Below, in pieces: positions 14,935-27,756 of a stretch of DNA of 64,000 nucleotides. The notes under the pieces were generated by a model. It was not told the DNA's origin. It did not search any database and worked only from the letters and a program-made list of their open reading frames with translations. Location: the NCBI RefSeq assembly GCF_050948175.1, contig NW_027490167.1, forward strand, positions 248,001 to 312,000. Direction: 5' to 3'. The position numbers and the translations under genes were made by a program. The stretch's first letter is position 1. Every line of letters begins with the position of its first letter. Source of the stretch: Xylocopa sonorina (Eukaryota > Arthropoda > Insecta > Hymenoptera > Apidae).

Positions 14935-17900
14935 CGCGATTTAAGTAGCATTAGAAATCTATTGCTACGATACGTAGACATCTGAGAACGCTATTTCCTA
15001 GGATGGAAACGTCGCATTTATATTCGTTTGAAGTGAATACGATGTATACATGACAGTTCGCAATGAAAATTATATCTTATCACGAAACATGTAAATGAGA
15101 TGCGATATCGCGATTTAAGTAGCATTAGAACCCTATTGCTACGATACGAAGACATCTGGAAACGCTATTTCCTAGCAAGGAAGTGTCGCATTTACATTCT
15201 TTTGAAGAGAATACGAGTTATACATGTCACTTCGCAATGAATATTATATCTTATCATGGAACATAAATATGAAATGCGACATCTCGTTTTAAGATGCATT
15301 ATAAGTCTATTCTTTCGATACGCAGACATCTGCGAACGATATTTCCTAGCAAATAAGTGTCGCTTTTACATTCATTTGAAGTGTATGCGAGGTATAAGTG
15401 AACTGCGCAATGAATACTATATCTTATCATGAAACATAGAAATGAGTTGCGATATCGCGTTTCGAGAAGCATTAGAATTCCATTGCTACGATACCTAGAC
15501 TTCTGCAAACGCAATTTCCTAGCAAGGAAGTGTCGCGTTTACATTCTTCTGAGGCGAATACGAGTTATACATGTCACTTCGCAATGAGTATTATATCTTA
15601 TCATGAAATATAAATATGAAATGCGACATCTCGTTTTAAGATGCATTAGAAGTCTATTCTTTCGATACGCAGTCATCTGCGAACGACATTTCCTAGCAAG
15701 AAAGTGTCTCATTTACATTCATTTAAAGTGTATGCGAGGTTTGGTAACACTTCGCAATGAATATTATATCCTATCATGAGACACAGAAATGAGATTCGAT
15801 ATCGCGTTTTACGAAGTATTAGAACTCTATTGCTACGATACGTAGAGATCTGCAAACCCTATTTCCTAGCAAGTAAGTGTCGCATTTACATTCTTTTGAA
15901 GTGTATGCGAGGTATAAGTGACACTTCGCAATGAATATTATATCTAATCATGAAACATAGAAGTGAGATGCGATATCGCACTATAAGGATCATTAGAACT
16001 CTATTGTTTCGACACGTAGTCATTTGGAAACGCTATATCCTAGCATGGAAGTGTCGCATTTACATTCTTTTGAAGTGAATACGAGGTATACATGACACTT
16101 CGCAATGAATATTATATCTTATCATGAAACATAGAAGTGAGATGCGATATCGCATTTTAAGAATCATTAGAACCCAATTGTTTCGACACGTAGTCATTTG
16201 GAAACGCTATTTCCTAGCAAGGAAGTTTCGCATTTGCATTCTTTTGAAGTGAATACGAGATATACATGACACATCGGAATGAATATTATATCTTATCATG
16301 AAACATAGGAATGAGTTGCGATATCGCGTTTTGAGAAGCATTAGAACTCCATTGCGACGATACGTAGACATCTGCAAACAATATTTCCTAGCAAGAAAGT
16401 GTCGCATTTACATTCTTTTGAAGTGAATACGAGATATACATGACACATCGGAATGAATATTATATCTTATCATGAAACATGGGAATGATTTGCGATATCG
16501 CGTTTTGAGAAGCATTAGAGCATTGCTGCTTCGATACGTAGACATCTGCAAGCGCTACTTCCTAGCAAGGAAGTACCGCTTTTACATTCTTCTGTAGTGA
16601 ATACGAGGTATACATGACACTTCGCAATGAATATTATATCTTATCATGAGACATAGAAGTGAGATGCGATATCGCGTTTTAAGAAGCATTAGAACTCTAT
16701 TGCTACGATACGTAGTCATCGGCAAACGCTATTTCCTAGGATGGAAGTGTCGCATTTACATTCTTTTGAGGTGAATACGAGGTAGACATAACACTCCAAA
16801 ATGAATATTATATCTTATTAGGAAACATAGAAATGAAATGCGACATCTCGCTTTAAGAAGTATTAGTACTCTATTGCTACGATGCGTAGACATCTGCAAA
16901 CGCTATTTCCTAGCATGGAAGTTTCGCATTTACATTCTTTTGAAGTGAACACGGGATGTACATGACACTTCGCAATGAATATTATATCTTATCATGAAAC
17001 ATAGGAATGAGTTGCGATATCGCGTTATACGAAGCATTAGAACTCTATTGCTAGGATAGTTAGACATCTGCAAACGCTATTTCCCAGCATGGAAGTTTCG
17101 CATTTACATTCTTTTGCAGTGAATACGAGATATACATGACACTTCGCAATTAATTTTATATTTTATCATGAAACATAGGAATGAGTGGCGATATCGCGTT
17201 TTGAGAAGCATTAGAACTCTATTGCCTCGACGCGTAGACATCTGCAGACGCTATTTCCTAGCAAGCAACAGTCGCATTTACTTCCTTTTGAAGTGAATAC
17301 GAGGTGTACATGATACATAGCAATGAATATTATATCTTATCACGAAACATGGAAATGAGATGCGATATGGCTCTTTGAGAAGCATTAGAACGCAATTGCT
17401 ACGATACGTAGACATCTGTAAACGCTATTTCCTAGCAAGGAAGATTCGCATTTACATTGTATTGGAGTGAATACGAGGTATACATGACACATCGCAATTA
17501 ACATTATATCATACCATGTAACATAAAAGTGAGATGCGATATCGCGTCTTAAGAAGCATTAGAACCCTATTGCCTCGATGCGGAGATATATGCAAACGCT
17601 ATTTCCTAGGATGGAAGTGTCGCATTTACATTCTTTTGAAGTGAATTCGAGGTATAGATGACACTTGGGAGAGAATATTATAACTTATCACGAAACATAG
17701 AAATGAGATGCGATATCGCGATCCAAGAAGCACTAGAATTCTATTGCTACGATACGTAGACATCTGCAAACGCTATTTCCTAGCAAGGAAGTGTCGCATT
17801 TACATTCTTTTGAAGTGAATACGAGGTATACATGACACTTCGCAATGAATATTATATCTTATCATGAAACAGAGAATCGAGATGCGACATCTCGTTTTAA

Positions 17901-18150
17901 GATGCATTAGATCTCTATTGCTACGACTTGTAGACATCTGCAAACGCTATTTCATAGCAAGCAATAGTCGCATTTAAATTCTTTTGAAGTGAATACGAGG
18001 TATACATGACACTTCGCAATGAATATTATATCTTGTCATGAAACATAGAAATGAGATGCGATATCCCGTTTATAGAAGCATTAGAACCCTATTGCAACGA
18101 TACGTAGACATCTGCAAGCGCTATTTCCTAGCAAGGAAGTGTCGCATTTC
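14935..18150 (+). repeat. Second copy of the 9195-12760 block, two monomers shorter
   Basis: Near-identical to 9195-12760, including private variants such as CATCGGCAAACGC and the TTTGGTAACACTT variant. A clean two-monomer deletion lies near 16700. Together with the 12/13-mer pair upstream, this part of the arm has three generations of the same monomers. Confidence 0.75.
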
Positions 18151-18604
18151 CATTCTTTTGAAGTGAATACGAGGTATACATGACACTTCGCAATGAATAT
18201 TATATTTTATCATGAAACAGGGAAATGAGGTGCGACATCACGTTTTTAGAAGCATTAGAACTCTATTGTTTCGATACCGAGACATCTGAAGTCGCTATTT
18301 CCTAGTAAGGAAGTGTCGCATTTACATTTATTTAAAGCGAATACGAGGTATACATGACACTTCGCAATGAATATTATATCTTATCATGAAACAGGGGAAT
18401 GAGGTGCAACATCACGTTTTCCGAAGCATTAGAACTCTATTATTTCGATACTTAAACATCTGGGAACGCTATTTCCTAGCAAGGAAGTGTCGCATTTACA
18501 ATCTTTTGAAGTGAATTCGAGGTATAGATGACACTTCGGAATGAATATTATAACTTATCATGAAACATAGAAATGAGATGCGATATCGCGATATAAGAAG
18601 CAGT

Positions 18605-21290
18605 AGAACCCTATTGCAACGATACGTAGATATCTGCAAACGCTATTTCCTAGCAAGGAAGTGTCGCATTTACATTCGTTTGGAGTGAATACGAGGTATA
18701 CATGACAATTCGCAATGAATATTATATCTTATCACGAAACATAGAAATGAAATGCGACATCTGGTATTAAGAAGCATTAGGACCCTTTTGCTACGATAAG
18801 TAGACATCTGCAAACGATATTCCCAAGGATGGAAACGTCGCATTTACATTCTTTTGATGTGAATACGAGGTATACAGAACACTTCGCACTGTACATTATA
18901 TGTTATCATGTTACATGGAAGTGAGATGCGATATCGCGTTTTAAGAAGTACTAGAACCCTATTGCCTCGATGCGAAGATATCTGCAAACGCTATTTCCTA
19001 GCGTGGAAGTGTCGCATTTACATTCTTTTGAAGAGAATTCGAGCTATACATGACACTTCGGAATGAATATTCTAACTTATCACGTATCATGGAAATGAGA
19101 TGCGATATCGCGATTTAAGTAGCATTAGAACGCTATTGCTACGATACGTAGACATCTGCAAACGCTATTTCCTAGCAAGCAACAGTCGCATTTACTTCCT
19201 TTTGAAGTGAACACGAGGTGCACATGACACTTCGCAATGAATATTATATCTTATCACGAAACATGGAAATGAGATGCGATATGGCTTTTTGAGAAGCATT
19301 AGAACGCAATTGCTACGATACGTAGACATCTGTAAACGCTATTTCCTAGCAAGGAAGATTCGCATTTACATTCTATTGGAGTGAATACGAGGTATACATG
19401 ACACTTCGCAATGAACATTATATCATATCATGTAACATAAAAGTGAGATGCAATATCGCGTCTTAAGAAGCATTAGAACCCTATTGCCTCGATGCGGAGA
19501 TATCTGCAAACGCTATTTCCTAGGATGGAAGTGTCGCATTTACATTCTTTTGAAGTGAATTCGAGGTATAGATGACACTTCGGAATGAATATTATATCTT
19601 ATCACGAATAATAGAAATGAGATGCGATGTCGCGATCTAAGAAGCACTAGAATTCTATTGCTACGATACGTAGACATCTGCAAACGCCATTTCCTAGGAT
19701 GGAAGTGTCGCATTTACAATCTTTTGAAGTGAATTCGAGGTATAGATGACACTTCGGAATGAATATTATAACTTATCATGAAACATAGAAATGAGATGCG
19801 ATATCGCGATATAAGAAGCACTAGAATTCTATTGCTACGGTACGTAGACATCTGCAAACGCTATTTCCTAGGATGGAAGTGTCGCATTTACATTCTTTTG
19901 AAGTAAATACGAGGCATACATGACACTTCACAATGAATGTTATATCTTATCATGAAACATAGAAATGAGATGCGATATCCCGTTTATAGAAGCATTAGAA
20001 CCCTATTGCAACGATACGTAGATATCTGCAAACGCTATTTCCTAGCAAGGAAGTGTTGCATTTACATTCGTTTGGAGTGAATACGAGGTATACATGACAT
20101 TTCGCAATGAATATTATATCTTATCACGAAACATAGAAATGAAATGCGACATCTGGTATTAAGAAGCATTAGGACCCTTTTGCTACGATAAGTAGACATC
20201 TGCAAACGATATTCCCAAGGATGGAAACGTCGCATTTACATTCTTTTGATGTGAATACGAGGTATAGAGAACACTTCGCACTGTACATTATATGTTATCA
20301 TGTTACATGGAAGTGAGATGCGATATCGCGTTTTAAGAAGTACTAGAACCCTATTGCCTCGATGCGAAGATATCTGCAAACGCTATTTCCTAGCGTGGAA
20401 GTGTCGCATTTACATTCTTTTGAAGAGAATTCGAGCTATACATGACACTTCGGAATGAATATTCTAACTTATCACGTATCATGGAAATGAGATGCGATAT
20501 CGCGATTTAAGTAGCATTAGAACGCTATTGCTACGATACGTAGACATCTGCAAACGCTATTTCCTAGCAAGCAACAGTCGCATTTACTTCCTTTTGAAGT
20601 GAACACGAGGTGTACATGACACTTCGCAATGAATATTATATCTTATCACGAAACATGGAAATGAGATGCGATATGGCTTTTTGAGAAGCATTAGAACGCA
20701 ATTGCTACGATACGTAGACATCTGTTAACGCTATTTCCTAGCAAGGAAGATTCGCATTTACATTCTATTGGAGTGAATACGAGGTATACATGACACTTCG
20801 CAATGAACATTATATCATATCATGTAACATAAAAGTGAGATGCAATATCGCGTCTTAAGAAGCATTAGAACCCTATTGCCTCGATGCGGAGATATCTGCA
20901 AACGCTATTTCCTAGGATGGAAGTGTCGCATTTACATTCTTTTGAAGTGAATGCGAGGTATAGATGACACTTCGGAATGAATATTATAACTTATCACGAA
21001 TAATAGAAATGAGATGCGATATCGCGATCTAAGGAGCACTAGAATTCTATTGCTACGATACGTAGACATCTGCAAACGCCATTTCCTAGGATGGAAGTGT
21101 CGCATTTACAATCTTTTGAAGTGAATTCGAGGTATAGATGACACTTCGGAATGAATATTATAACTTATCATGAAACATAGAAATGAGATGCGATATTGCG
21201 ATATAAGAAGCACTAGAATTCTATTGCTACGGTACGTAGACATCTGCAAACGCTATTTCCTAGGATGGAAGTGTCGCATTTACATTTATT
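18605..21290 (+). repeat. Tandem pair of an 8-monomer higher-order repeat (1392 bp)
   Basis: Two adjacent copies, about 18605-19996 and 19997-21290, lie exactly 1392 bp (8 x 174) apart: CATTATATGTTATCATG follows the variant TATACAGAAC at 18871 and TATAGAGAAC at 20263. The same eight monomers occur once near 620-1900, so the block was first copied across about 18 kb and then duplicated in tandem, or was reduced to one copy on the left. Confidence 0.75.
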
Positions 21291-24200
21291 TGAAGTGAAT
21301 ACGAGGTATACATGACACTTCGCAATGAATATTATATCTTATCATGAAACAGGAAAATCAGGTGCAACATCATGTTTTCCGAAGCATTAGAACTCTATTG
21401 TTTCGATACTTAGACATCTGGGAACGCTATTTGCTAGCAAGGAAGTGTCGCATTTACATTCTTTTGAAGTGAATACGAGGCATACATGACACTTCGCAAT
21501 GAATGTTATATCTTATCATGAAACATAGAAATGAGATGCGATATCCCGTTTGTAGAAGCATTAGAACCCTATTGCAACGATACGTAGACATCTGCAAACG
21601 CTATTTCCTAGCAAGGAAGTGTCGCATTTACATTCCTTTGAAGTGAATACGAGCCATACATGACACTTCGCAATGAATGTTATATCTTATCATGAAACAT
21701 AGAAATGAGATGCGATATCCCGTTTATAGAAGCATTAGAACCCTATTGCAACGATACGTAGACATCTGCAAACGCTATTTCCTAGCAAGGAAGTGTCGCA
21801 TTTACATTCTCTTGAAGTGAATACGAGGTATACATGACACTTCGCAATGAATATTATATCTTATCATGAAACAGAGAATCGAGATGCGACATCTCGTTTT
21901 AAGATGCATTAGATCTCTATTGCTACGATTTGTAGACATCTGCAAACGCTATTTCATAGCAAGCAATAGTCGCATTTAAATTCTTTTGAAGTGAATACGA
22001 GGTATACATGACACTTCGCAATGAATATTATATCTTATCATGGAACAAGGAAATGAGGTGCGACATCACGTTTTGAGAAGCATTAGAACTCTATTGTTTC
22101 GATACTTAGTCATCTGGTAACGCTATTTCCTAGCAAGGAAGAGTCGCATTTACATTGTTTTGAAGCGAATACGAGGCATACATGACACTTCGCAATGAAT
22201 ATTATATCTTATCATGAAACATAGAAATGAGATGCGATATCGCGTTTTAATAAGTGTCAGAACGCTATTGCCTCGATGCGGAGATATCTGCAAACGCTAT
22301 TTCCTAGGATGGAAGTGTCGCATTTACATTCTTTAGAAGTGAATTCGAGGTATAGATGACTCTTCGGAATGAATATTATAACTTATCACGAAACATAGAA
22401 ATGAGATGCGATATCGCAATATAAGAAGCACTAGGATTCTATTGCTACGGTACGTAGACATCTGCAAACGCTATTTCCTAGGATGGAAGTGTCGCATTTA
22501 CATTTATTTGAACTGAATACGAGGTATACATGACACTTCGCAATGAATATTATATCTTATCATGAAACAGGGAAATGAGATGCAACATCACGTTTTCCGA
22601 AGCATTAGAACTCTATTGTTTCGATACTTAGACATCTGGGAACGCTATTTCCTAGCAAGGAAGTGTCGCATTTACATTCTTTTGAAGCGAATACGAGGCA
22701 TACATGACACTTCGCAATGAATATTATATCTTATCATGAAACATAGAAATGAGATGCGATATCGCGTTTTAAGAAGTGTCAGAACGCTATTGCTACGATA
22801 CGAAGATATCTGCAAACGCTATTTCCTAGAAAGGAAGTGACGCATTTACATTCATTTGAAGTGAATACGAGGTATAAGTGAAACTTTGCAATGAATATTA
22901 CATCTTATCATGAAACATAGAAGTGAGATGCGATATCGCGTTTTATGCAGTGTTAGAACTCTACTGCTACTGTACGTAGACATATGCAAAATCTATTTCC
23001 TAGCATGGATGTGTCGTATTTACATTCTTTTGAAGCGAATACGAGGCGTACATGACACTTCGCAATGAATATTATATCTTATCATGAAACATAGAAATGA
23101 GATGCGATATCGCGTTTTAAGAAGTGTTAGAACGCTATTTCTACGATACGAAGATATCTGCAAACGCTATTTCCTAGAAAGGAAGTGTCGCATTTACATT
23201 CATTTGAAGTGAATACGAGGTATAAGTGAAACTTTGCAATGAATATTATATCTTATCATGTAACATAGTAGTGAGATGCGATATCGCATTTAAGGAGCAT
23301 TAGAACTCTATGGCCTCGATGCGGAGACATCTGCAATCGCTATTTCCTAGAATGGAAGTGTCGCATTTACATTCTTTTGAAGAGAATTCGTGGTATACAT
23401 AATAGTTCGGAATGAATATTATAACTTATCACGAAACATAGAAATGAGATGCGATATCCCGATCTAAGAAGCATTAGAACTCTATTGCTACGATACCTAC
23501 ACGTCTGCAAACGCTATTTCCTAGCAAGGAATAGTCGCATTTACATTCTTTTGAAGTGAATACGAGGTATACAAGACACTTCGCAATGAATATTATATCT
23601 TATCATGAAACATAGGAGTGAGATGCGATATCGCGTTTTAAGAGGCATTAGAACTCTATTGTCTCGACGCGTAGACATCTGCAGACGCTATTTCCTAGCA
23701 TGGAAGTGTCGCATTTACATTCTTTTGAAGTGAATACGAAGTGTACATGACACTTCGCAAATGAATATTACATCTTATCATGAAACATTGGAATGAGATG
23801 CGATATCGCGATTTAAGTAGCATTAGAACTCTATTGCTACGATACGTAGACATCTGAATACGCTACTTCCTAGCAAGGAAGTGTCGCATTTACATTCGTT
23901 TGGAGTGAATACGAGGTATACATGACATTTCGCAATGAATATTATACCTTATCACGAAACATAGAAATGAAATGCGACATCTCGATTTAAGAAGCATTAG
24001 GTCTCTTTTGCTACGATACGTAGACATCTGCAAACGATATTCCCAAGGATGGAAACGTCGCATTTACATTCTTTAGAAGTGAATGCGAGGTATACATGAC
24101 ACATCGCAATGAATATTATATCTTATCACGAATCATATATATGGGATGCGATATCGCGATTTAAGTAGCATTAGAACTCTATTCCTACGATACGTAGACA

Positions 24201-26302
24201 TCTGCAGACTCTATTTCCAAGCATGGAAGTGTCGCATTTATATTCTTTTGAAGTGAGTACGAGGTGTACATGACACTTCGCAATGAATGTTATATCTTAT
24301 CACGAAACATATAAATGAGATGCGATATCGCGATTTAAGTAGCATTAGAACCCTATTGCTACGATACGTAGACATCTGCAAACGCCATTCCCTAGCTAGC
24401 AATAGTCGCATTTACATTCTTATGAAGTGAATACGAGGTATACATGACACTTCGCAATGAATACTATATCTTATCATGAAACAGGGAAATGAGGTGCGAC
24501 ATCACGTTTTAAGAAGCATTAGAACTCTATTGTTTCGATACTTAGACATCTGGGAACGCTATTTCCTAGCAAGGAAGTGTCGCATTTACATTCTTTTGAA
24601 GTGAATACGAGGCATACATGACACTTCGCAATGAATATTATATCTTATCACGAAACATATAAATGAGATGCGATATCGCGATTTAAGTAGCATTAGAACT
24701 CTATTGCTACGATACGTAGACATCTGCAAACGCCATTCCCTAGCTAGCAATAGTCGCATTTACATTCTTATGAAGTGAATACGAGGTATACATGACACTT
24801 CGCAATGAATACTATATCTTATCATGAAACAGGGAAATGAGGTGCGACATCACGTTTTAAGAAGCATTAGAACTCTATTGTTTCGATACTTAGACATCTG
24901 GGAATGCTATTTCCTAGCAAGGAAGTGTCGCATTTACATACTTTTGAAGCGAATACGAGGCATACATGACACTTCGCAATGAATATTATATCTTATCATG
25001 AAACATAGAAATGAGATGCGATATCGCGTTTTAAGAAGTGTCAGAACGCTATTGCTACGATACGAAGATATCTGCAAACGCTATTTCCTAGAAAGGAAGT
25101 GTCGCATTTACATTCATTTGAAGTGAATACGAGGTATAAGTGAAACTTTGCAATGAATATTATATCTTATTATGTAACATAGAAGTGAGATGCGATGTCG
25201 CATTTAAGGAGTCATTAGATCTCTATGGCCTCGATGCGGAGACATCTGCAATCGCTATTTCCTAGAATGGAAGTGTCGCATTTACATTCTTTTGAAGAGA
25301 ATTCGTGGTATACATAACAGTTCGGAATGAATATTATAACTTATCACGAAACATAGAAATGAGATGCGATATCCCGATCTAAGAAGCATTAGAACTCTAT
25401 TGCTACGATACCTACGCATCTGCAAACGCTATTTCCTAGCAAGGAATAGTCGCATTTACATTCTTTTGAAGTGAATACGAGGTATACAAGACACTTCGCA
25501 ATGAATATTATATCTTATCATGAAACATAGAAGTGAGATGCGATATCGCGTTTTAAGAGGCATTAGAACTCTATCGTCTCGACGCGTAGACATCTGCAGA
25601 CGCTATTTCCTAGCATGGAAGTGTCGCATTTACATTCTTTTGAAGTGAATACGAAGTGTACATGACACTTCGCAAATGAATATTACATCTTATCATGAAA
25701 CATTGAAATGAGATGCGATATCGCGATTTAAGTAGCATTAGAACTCTATTCCTACGATACGTAAACATCTGCAGACTCTATTTCCAAGCATGGAAGTGTC
25801 GCATTTATATTCTTTTGAAGTGAGTACGAGGTGTACATGACACTTCGCAATGAATATTATATCTTATCACGAAACATATAAATGAGATGCGATATCGCGA
25901 TTTAAGTAGCATTAGAACACAATTGCTAGGATACGTAGACATCTGAATACGCTATTTCCTAGCAAGGAAGTGTCGCATTTACATTCGTTTGGAGTGTATA
26001 CGAGGTATACATGACACTTCGCAATGAATATTATATCTTATCATGAAACATTGAAATGGGATGCGACATCTCGTATTAAGATGCATTAGAACTCTATTGC
26101 TACGATACGTAGATATCTGGAGACGCTATTTCCTAGCAAGGAAGTGTCGCATTTACATTCTTTTGAGGTGAATACGAGGTATCACGTCCGGTGAAACTAT
26201 TTTCCGTTGCTCCGGAGGCTTTACGACACGAGCCTATTTTTCGGTAATTCGGTCCGCGGTAACACGTTAAGACCGGGTCCGACAATTTCGGCTGACGCGA
26301 CA

Positions 26303-26704
26303 CTAGCCAAAACACTCGCGATAATAAGGGAATGACCCTACCTTTGGACGACTTCTCTCTCGATTTGTACGTAGAAACGGCGTGGAGGATCGTTCGCTGG
26401 GATCGTAGCGGATTTCGTTCTGTTGGCTGCTACGGAAATCTCGATCAGTCGCCAGCGAAGAGGAGGACGGGGGTCGGAATTCAGCGATGATGCTGAATGT
26501 GGCAGAATCGGCGTGATGCGTCGTGGTGTCTAGATCGGAAGCGTCGACGGTCGCTTCGGAAAGCGGCGTCTGGGCTGGTGCGAAGGCAGGTCGCTGGTAT
26601 ACGAAGACTCTCGGAACGCCCTCCAAATATTCACACACAAGTGATCGTATGAAATTCTTCCTACTCGCACGTCGCGTTCTTCGCAAACCGGAAGCACGAT
26701 TCAT
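26303..26704 (-). CDS. Unrecognised ORF in the spacer (133 aa), possibly not coding
   Basis: An ATG-initiated minus-strand frame runs from 26704 down to the stop at 26303. The product begins MNRASGLRRTRRASRK and is arginine- and serine-rich, with a basic N-terminus and a Ser/Thr/Asp-rich middle (SSSS near residue 80). There is no transmembrane segment, zinc knuckle, protease or polymerase motif. I do not recognise the family. It could be the end of a decayed transposable-element ORF or a chance frame in GC-rich DNA. A shorter ORF overlapping its 3' side runs on into satellite sequence and is not supported. Confidence 0.2.
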   Translation of the reverse strand: MNRASGLRRTRRASRKNFIRSLVCEYLEGVPRVFVYQRPAFAPAQTPLSEATVDASDLDTTTHHADSATFSIIAEFRPPSSSSLATDRDFRSSQQNEIRYDPSERSSTPFLRTNRERSRPKVGSFPYYRECFG

Positions 26705-27399
26705 TCACCAGGTTTTTCTGTACTTTCGACTAAGATCTGAAGGATAAGCGGAGGTCTCAACGTCACAAAGCCGATTTCTATACTCCTTCATTTTGATGAA
26801 GAGCAACGCCAGTTGTATGGAAGAACCCGTGGAAGAATTCGTAGTTAAATGTAATGTTAAAAGTAGAACTAGTATTATAAACCCTTGATAAAATTAATGG
26901 ATGTGGATATAGTAGACTTGGTAAAAGAACTTGTACTTGGATATAGTAAAAGTAAAAATAAATTATATTCTAGGTTTAAAGTATACAAGAATTGGAATTA
27001 TTCTAAGACTAAGACTAAGTTAAAATGGAAATAGAAATACGATGCCTGAACCCCACATTGAGGTGGCTAACGATCTAGAACTAGAGGTTTCGACTCCTCG
27101 GTAGCAGATCTCGAGTCAGAGTGTGTGCTCTGGGGACGCGTCTCTGACCTACTCGGTTCGCGGGCCGCTACGGTCGCGGACGATCGTGGTAGGGAGATCG
27201 CGGTCCCGCGAGAGGGGGACTCGCTTCTCGAGGCGGAGAGCGCGCGGTCCAGCGAGTGGGGACCCGCGGCTCGTGGTGGGACTAGCGGCGCATGCCTCTG
27301 GCCGGACGCATCTTACTTAGTGTAACTTAGATCTAGGAATTCTTATATATGCGTCATGATATGGTATGTATGTCCTAGCTTAGAAGTAATATATAGGTT

Positions 27400-27735
27400 C
27401 TAGCAGATCCTGTTCCCGGAATTGGAAATGACCCCATTCAGGTGATGGGCTGCGGCTACGTATTCCTGCAGGACGGAATCCTCGGTGCGAGGGAGATAGG
27501 GCTGCCCGTCCTTGGTGCGGGCGAGACAGGTATACTCGGTGGTGCGAGTAAGACACTGGTGCCCGGTACGAGCGAGACAGCTATACTCGGCGGTGCGAGT
27601 GAGGCAGCTGAACTCGGTGTGAGTGAGCGCGTGCAGGTATGCGCGCGCGAACACTTCCAGTTGCTGGTTCTGCAGGCGAGTTTGGATGGTTGCATGCGTC
27701 CAGGGGTTGATGCTGGGGTGTGCGAGGAGGTTCAT
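27400..27735 (-). CDS. Unrecognised ORF with short internal repeats (111 aa), possibly not coding
   Basis: An ATG-initiated minus-strand frame lies wholly inside the spacer. It starts MNLLAHPSINPW and holds a degenerate 8-9-residue repeat of the form CLxRTxEY: CLTRTAEY, CLARTGHQ, CLTRTTEY, CLARTKDG. The repeat is the translation of the minisatellite beneath it. The opposite strand is also open (ATG at 27445 to 27786, with LGGAS-type repeats), but that frame runs into satellite sequence, so I prefer the minus strand. The function is unknown. A coding fragment of a mobile element is possible but no known domain supports it. Confidence 0.2.
   Translation of the reverse strand: MNLLAHPSINPWTHATIQTRLQNQQLEVFARAYLHALTHTEFSCLTRTAEYSCLARTGHQCLTRTTEYTCLARTKDGQPYLPRTEDSVLQEYVAAAHHLNGVISNSGNRIC
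27484..27630. repeat. Degenerate minisatellite, 24-30 bp spacing, all multiples of three
   Basis: GGTGCGAG-like units start at about 27484, 27514, 27541, 27565, 27592 and 27616, with spacings of 30, 27, 24, 27 and 24 bp. Typical continuations are GAGACAG and TATACTC. Every spacing is divisible by three, so both strands keep a long open frame through the repeat. Confidence 0.65.
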
Positions 27736-27741
27736 GGGTGG

Positions 27742-27756
27742 CAGGCGGTACGCCTG
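27742..27756. repeat. Perfect palindrome near the spacer-satellite junction
   Basis: CAGGCG-GTA-CGCCTG is a perfect inverted repeat with a 3-nt centre, about 8 bp before the satellite resumes at 27764. It is followed by TGACGTCA (27755-27762), itself palindromic. It may be a breakpoint signature or chance. Confidence 0.5.

Larger units (their letters stand above)
1..26182 (+). repeat. 174-bp satellite array, left arm (about 150 monomers)
   Basis: Head-to-tail monomers of 174 bp (occasionally 173-175). Phase can be followed by the landmark TATTGCTACGATACGTAG at about 1, 175, 348 and 522 and onward. Counting from that landmark, each monomer has TTCCT-4 nt-AGGAA at about 36-49, ATTC...GAAT at about 63-79, ATGA...TCAT at about 104-124 and the perfect palindrome GCGATATCGC at about 143-152. 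Monomers differ from one another at several to tens of positions, while blocks many monomers apart are near identical, so the array has higher-order structure. In the consensus the longest reading frame of each strand that I traced has two stops per 58 codons; ORFs here arise only where substitutions remove a stop. The array is cut by the left window edge and stops inside a monomer at 26182, after GAGGTAT. No gene is supported in this stretch. Confidence 0.97.

Noticed and set aside
1..26182. CRISPR-like regular repetition
   Set aside because: The whole 174-bp unit repeats head to tail without unique spacers, and there are no cas genes. It is a eukaryotic satellite.
1..26182. Hammerhead ribozyme in the satellite monomer itself
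   Set aside because: Some satellites do carry one, but I find no CTGATGA core in the consensus on either strand; only the LTR elements have it.
27060..27110. Possible tRNA or tRNA-derived promoter (B-box-like GGTTTCGACTCC at 27086-27097 with a GGCTAACGAT A-box-like string)
   Set aside because: The two boxes are too close together for a tRNA gene, the B box has an extra base, and no cloverleaf can be drawn.
27123..27325. Two overlapping 65-66-codon plus-strand frames in the GC-rich part of the spacer
   Set aside because: Both begin at non-ATG codons and overlap in different frames in CpG-rich DNA where stops are rare.
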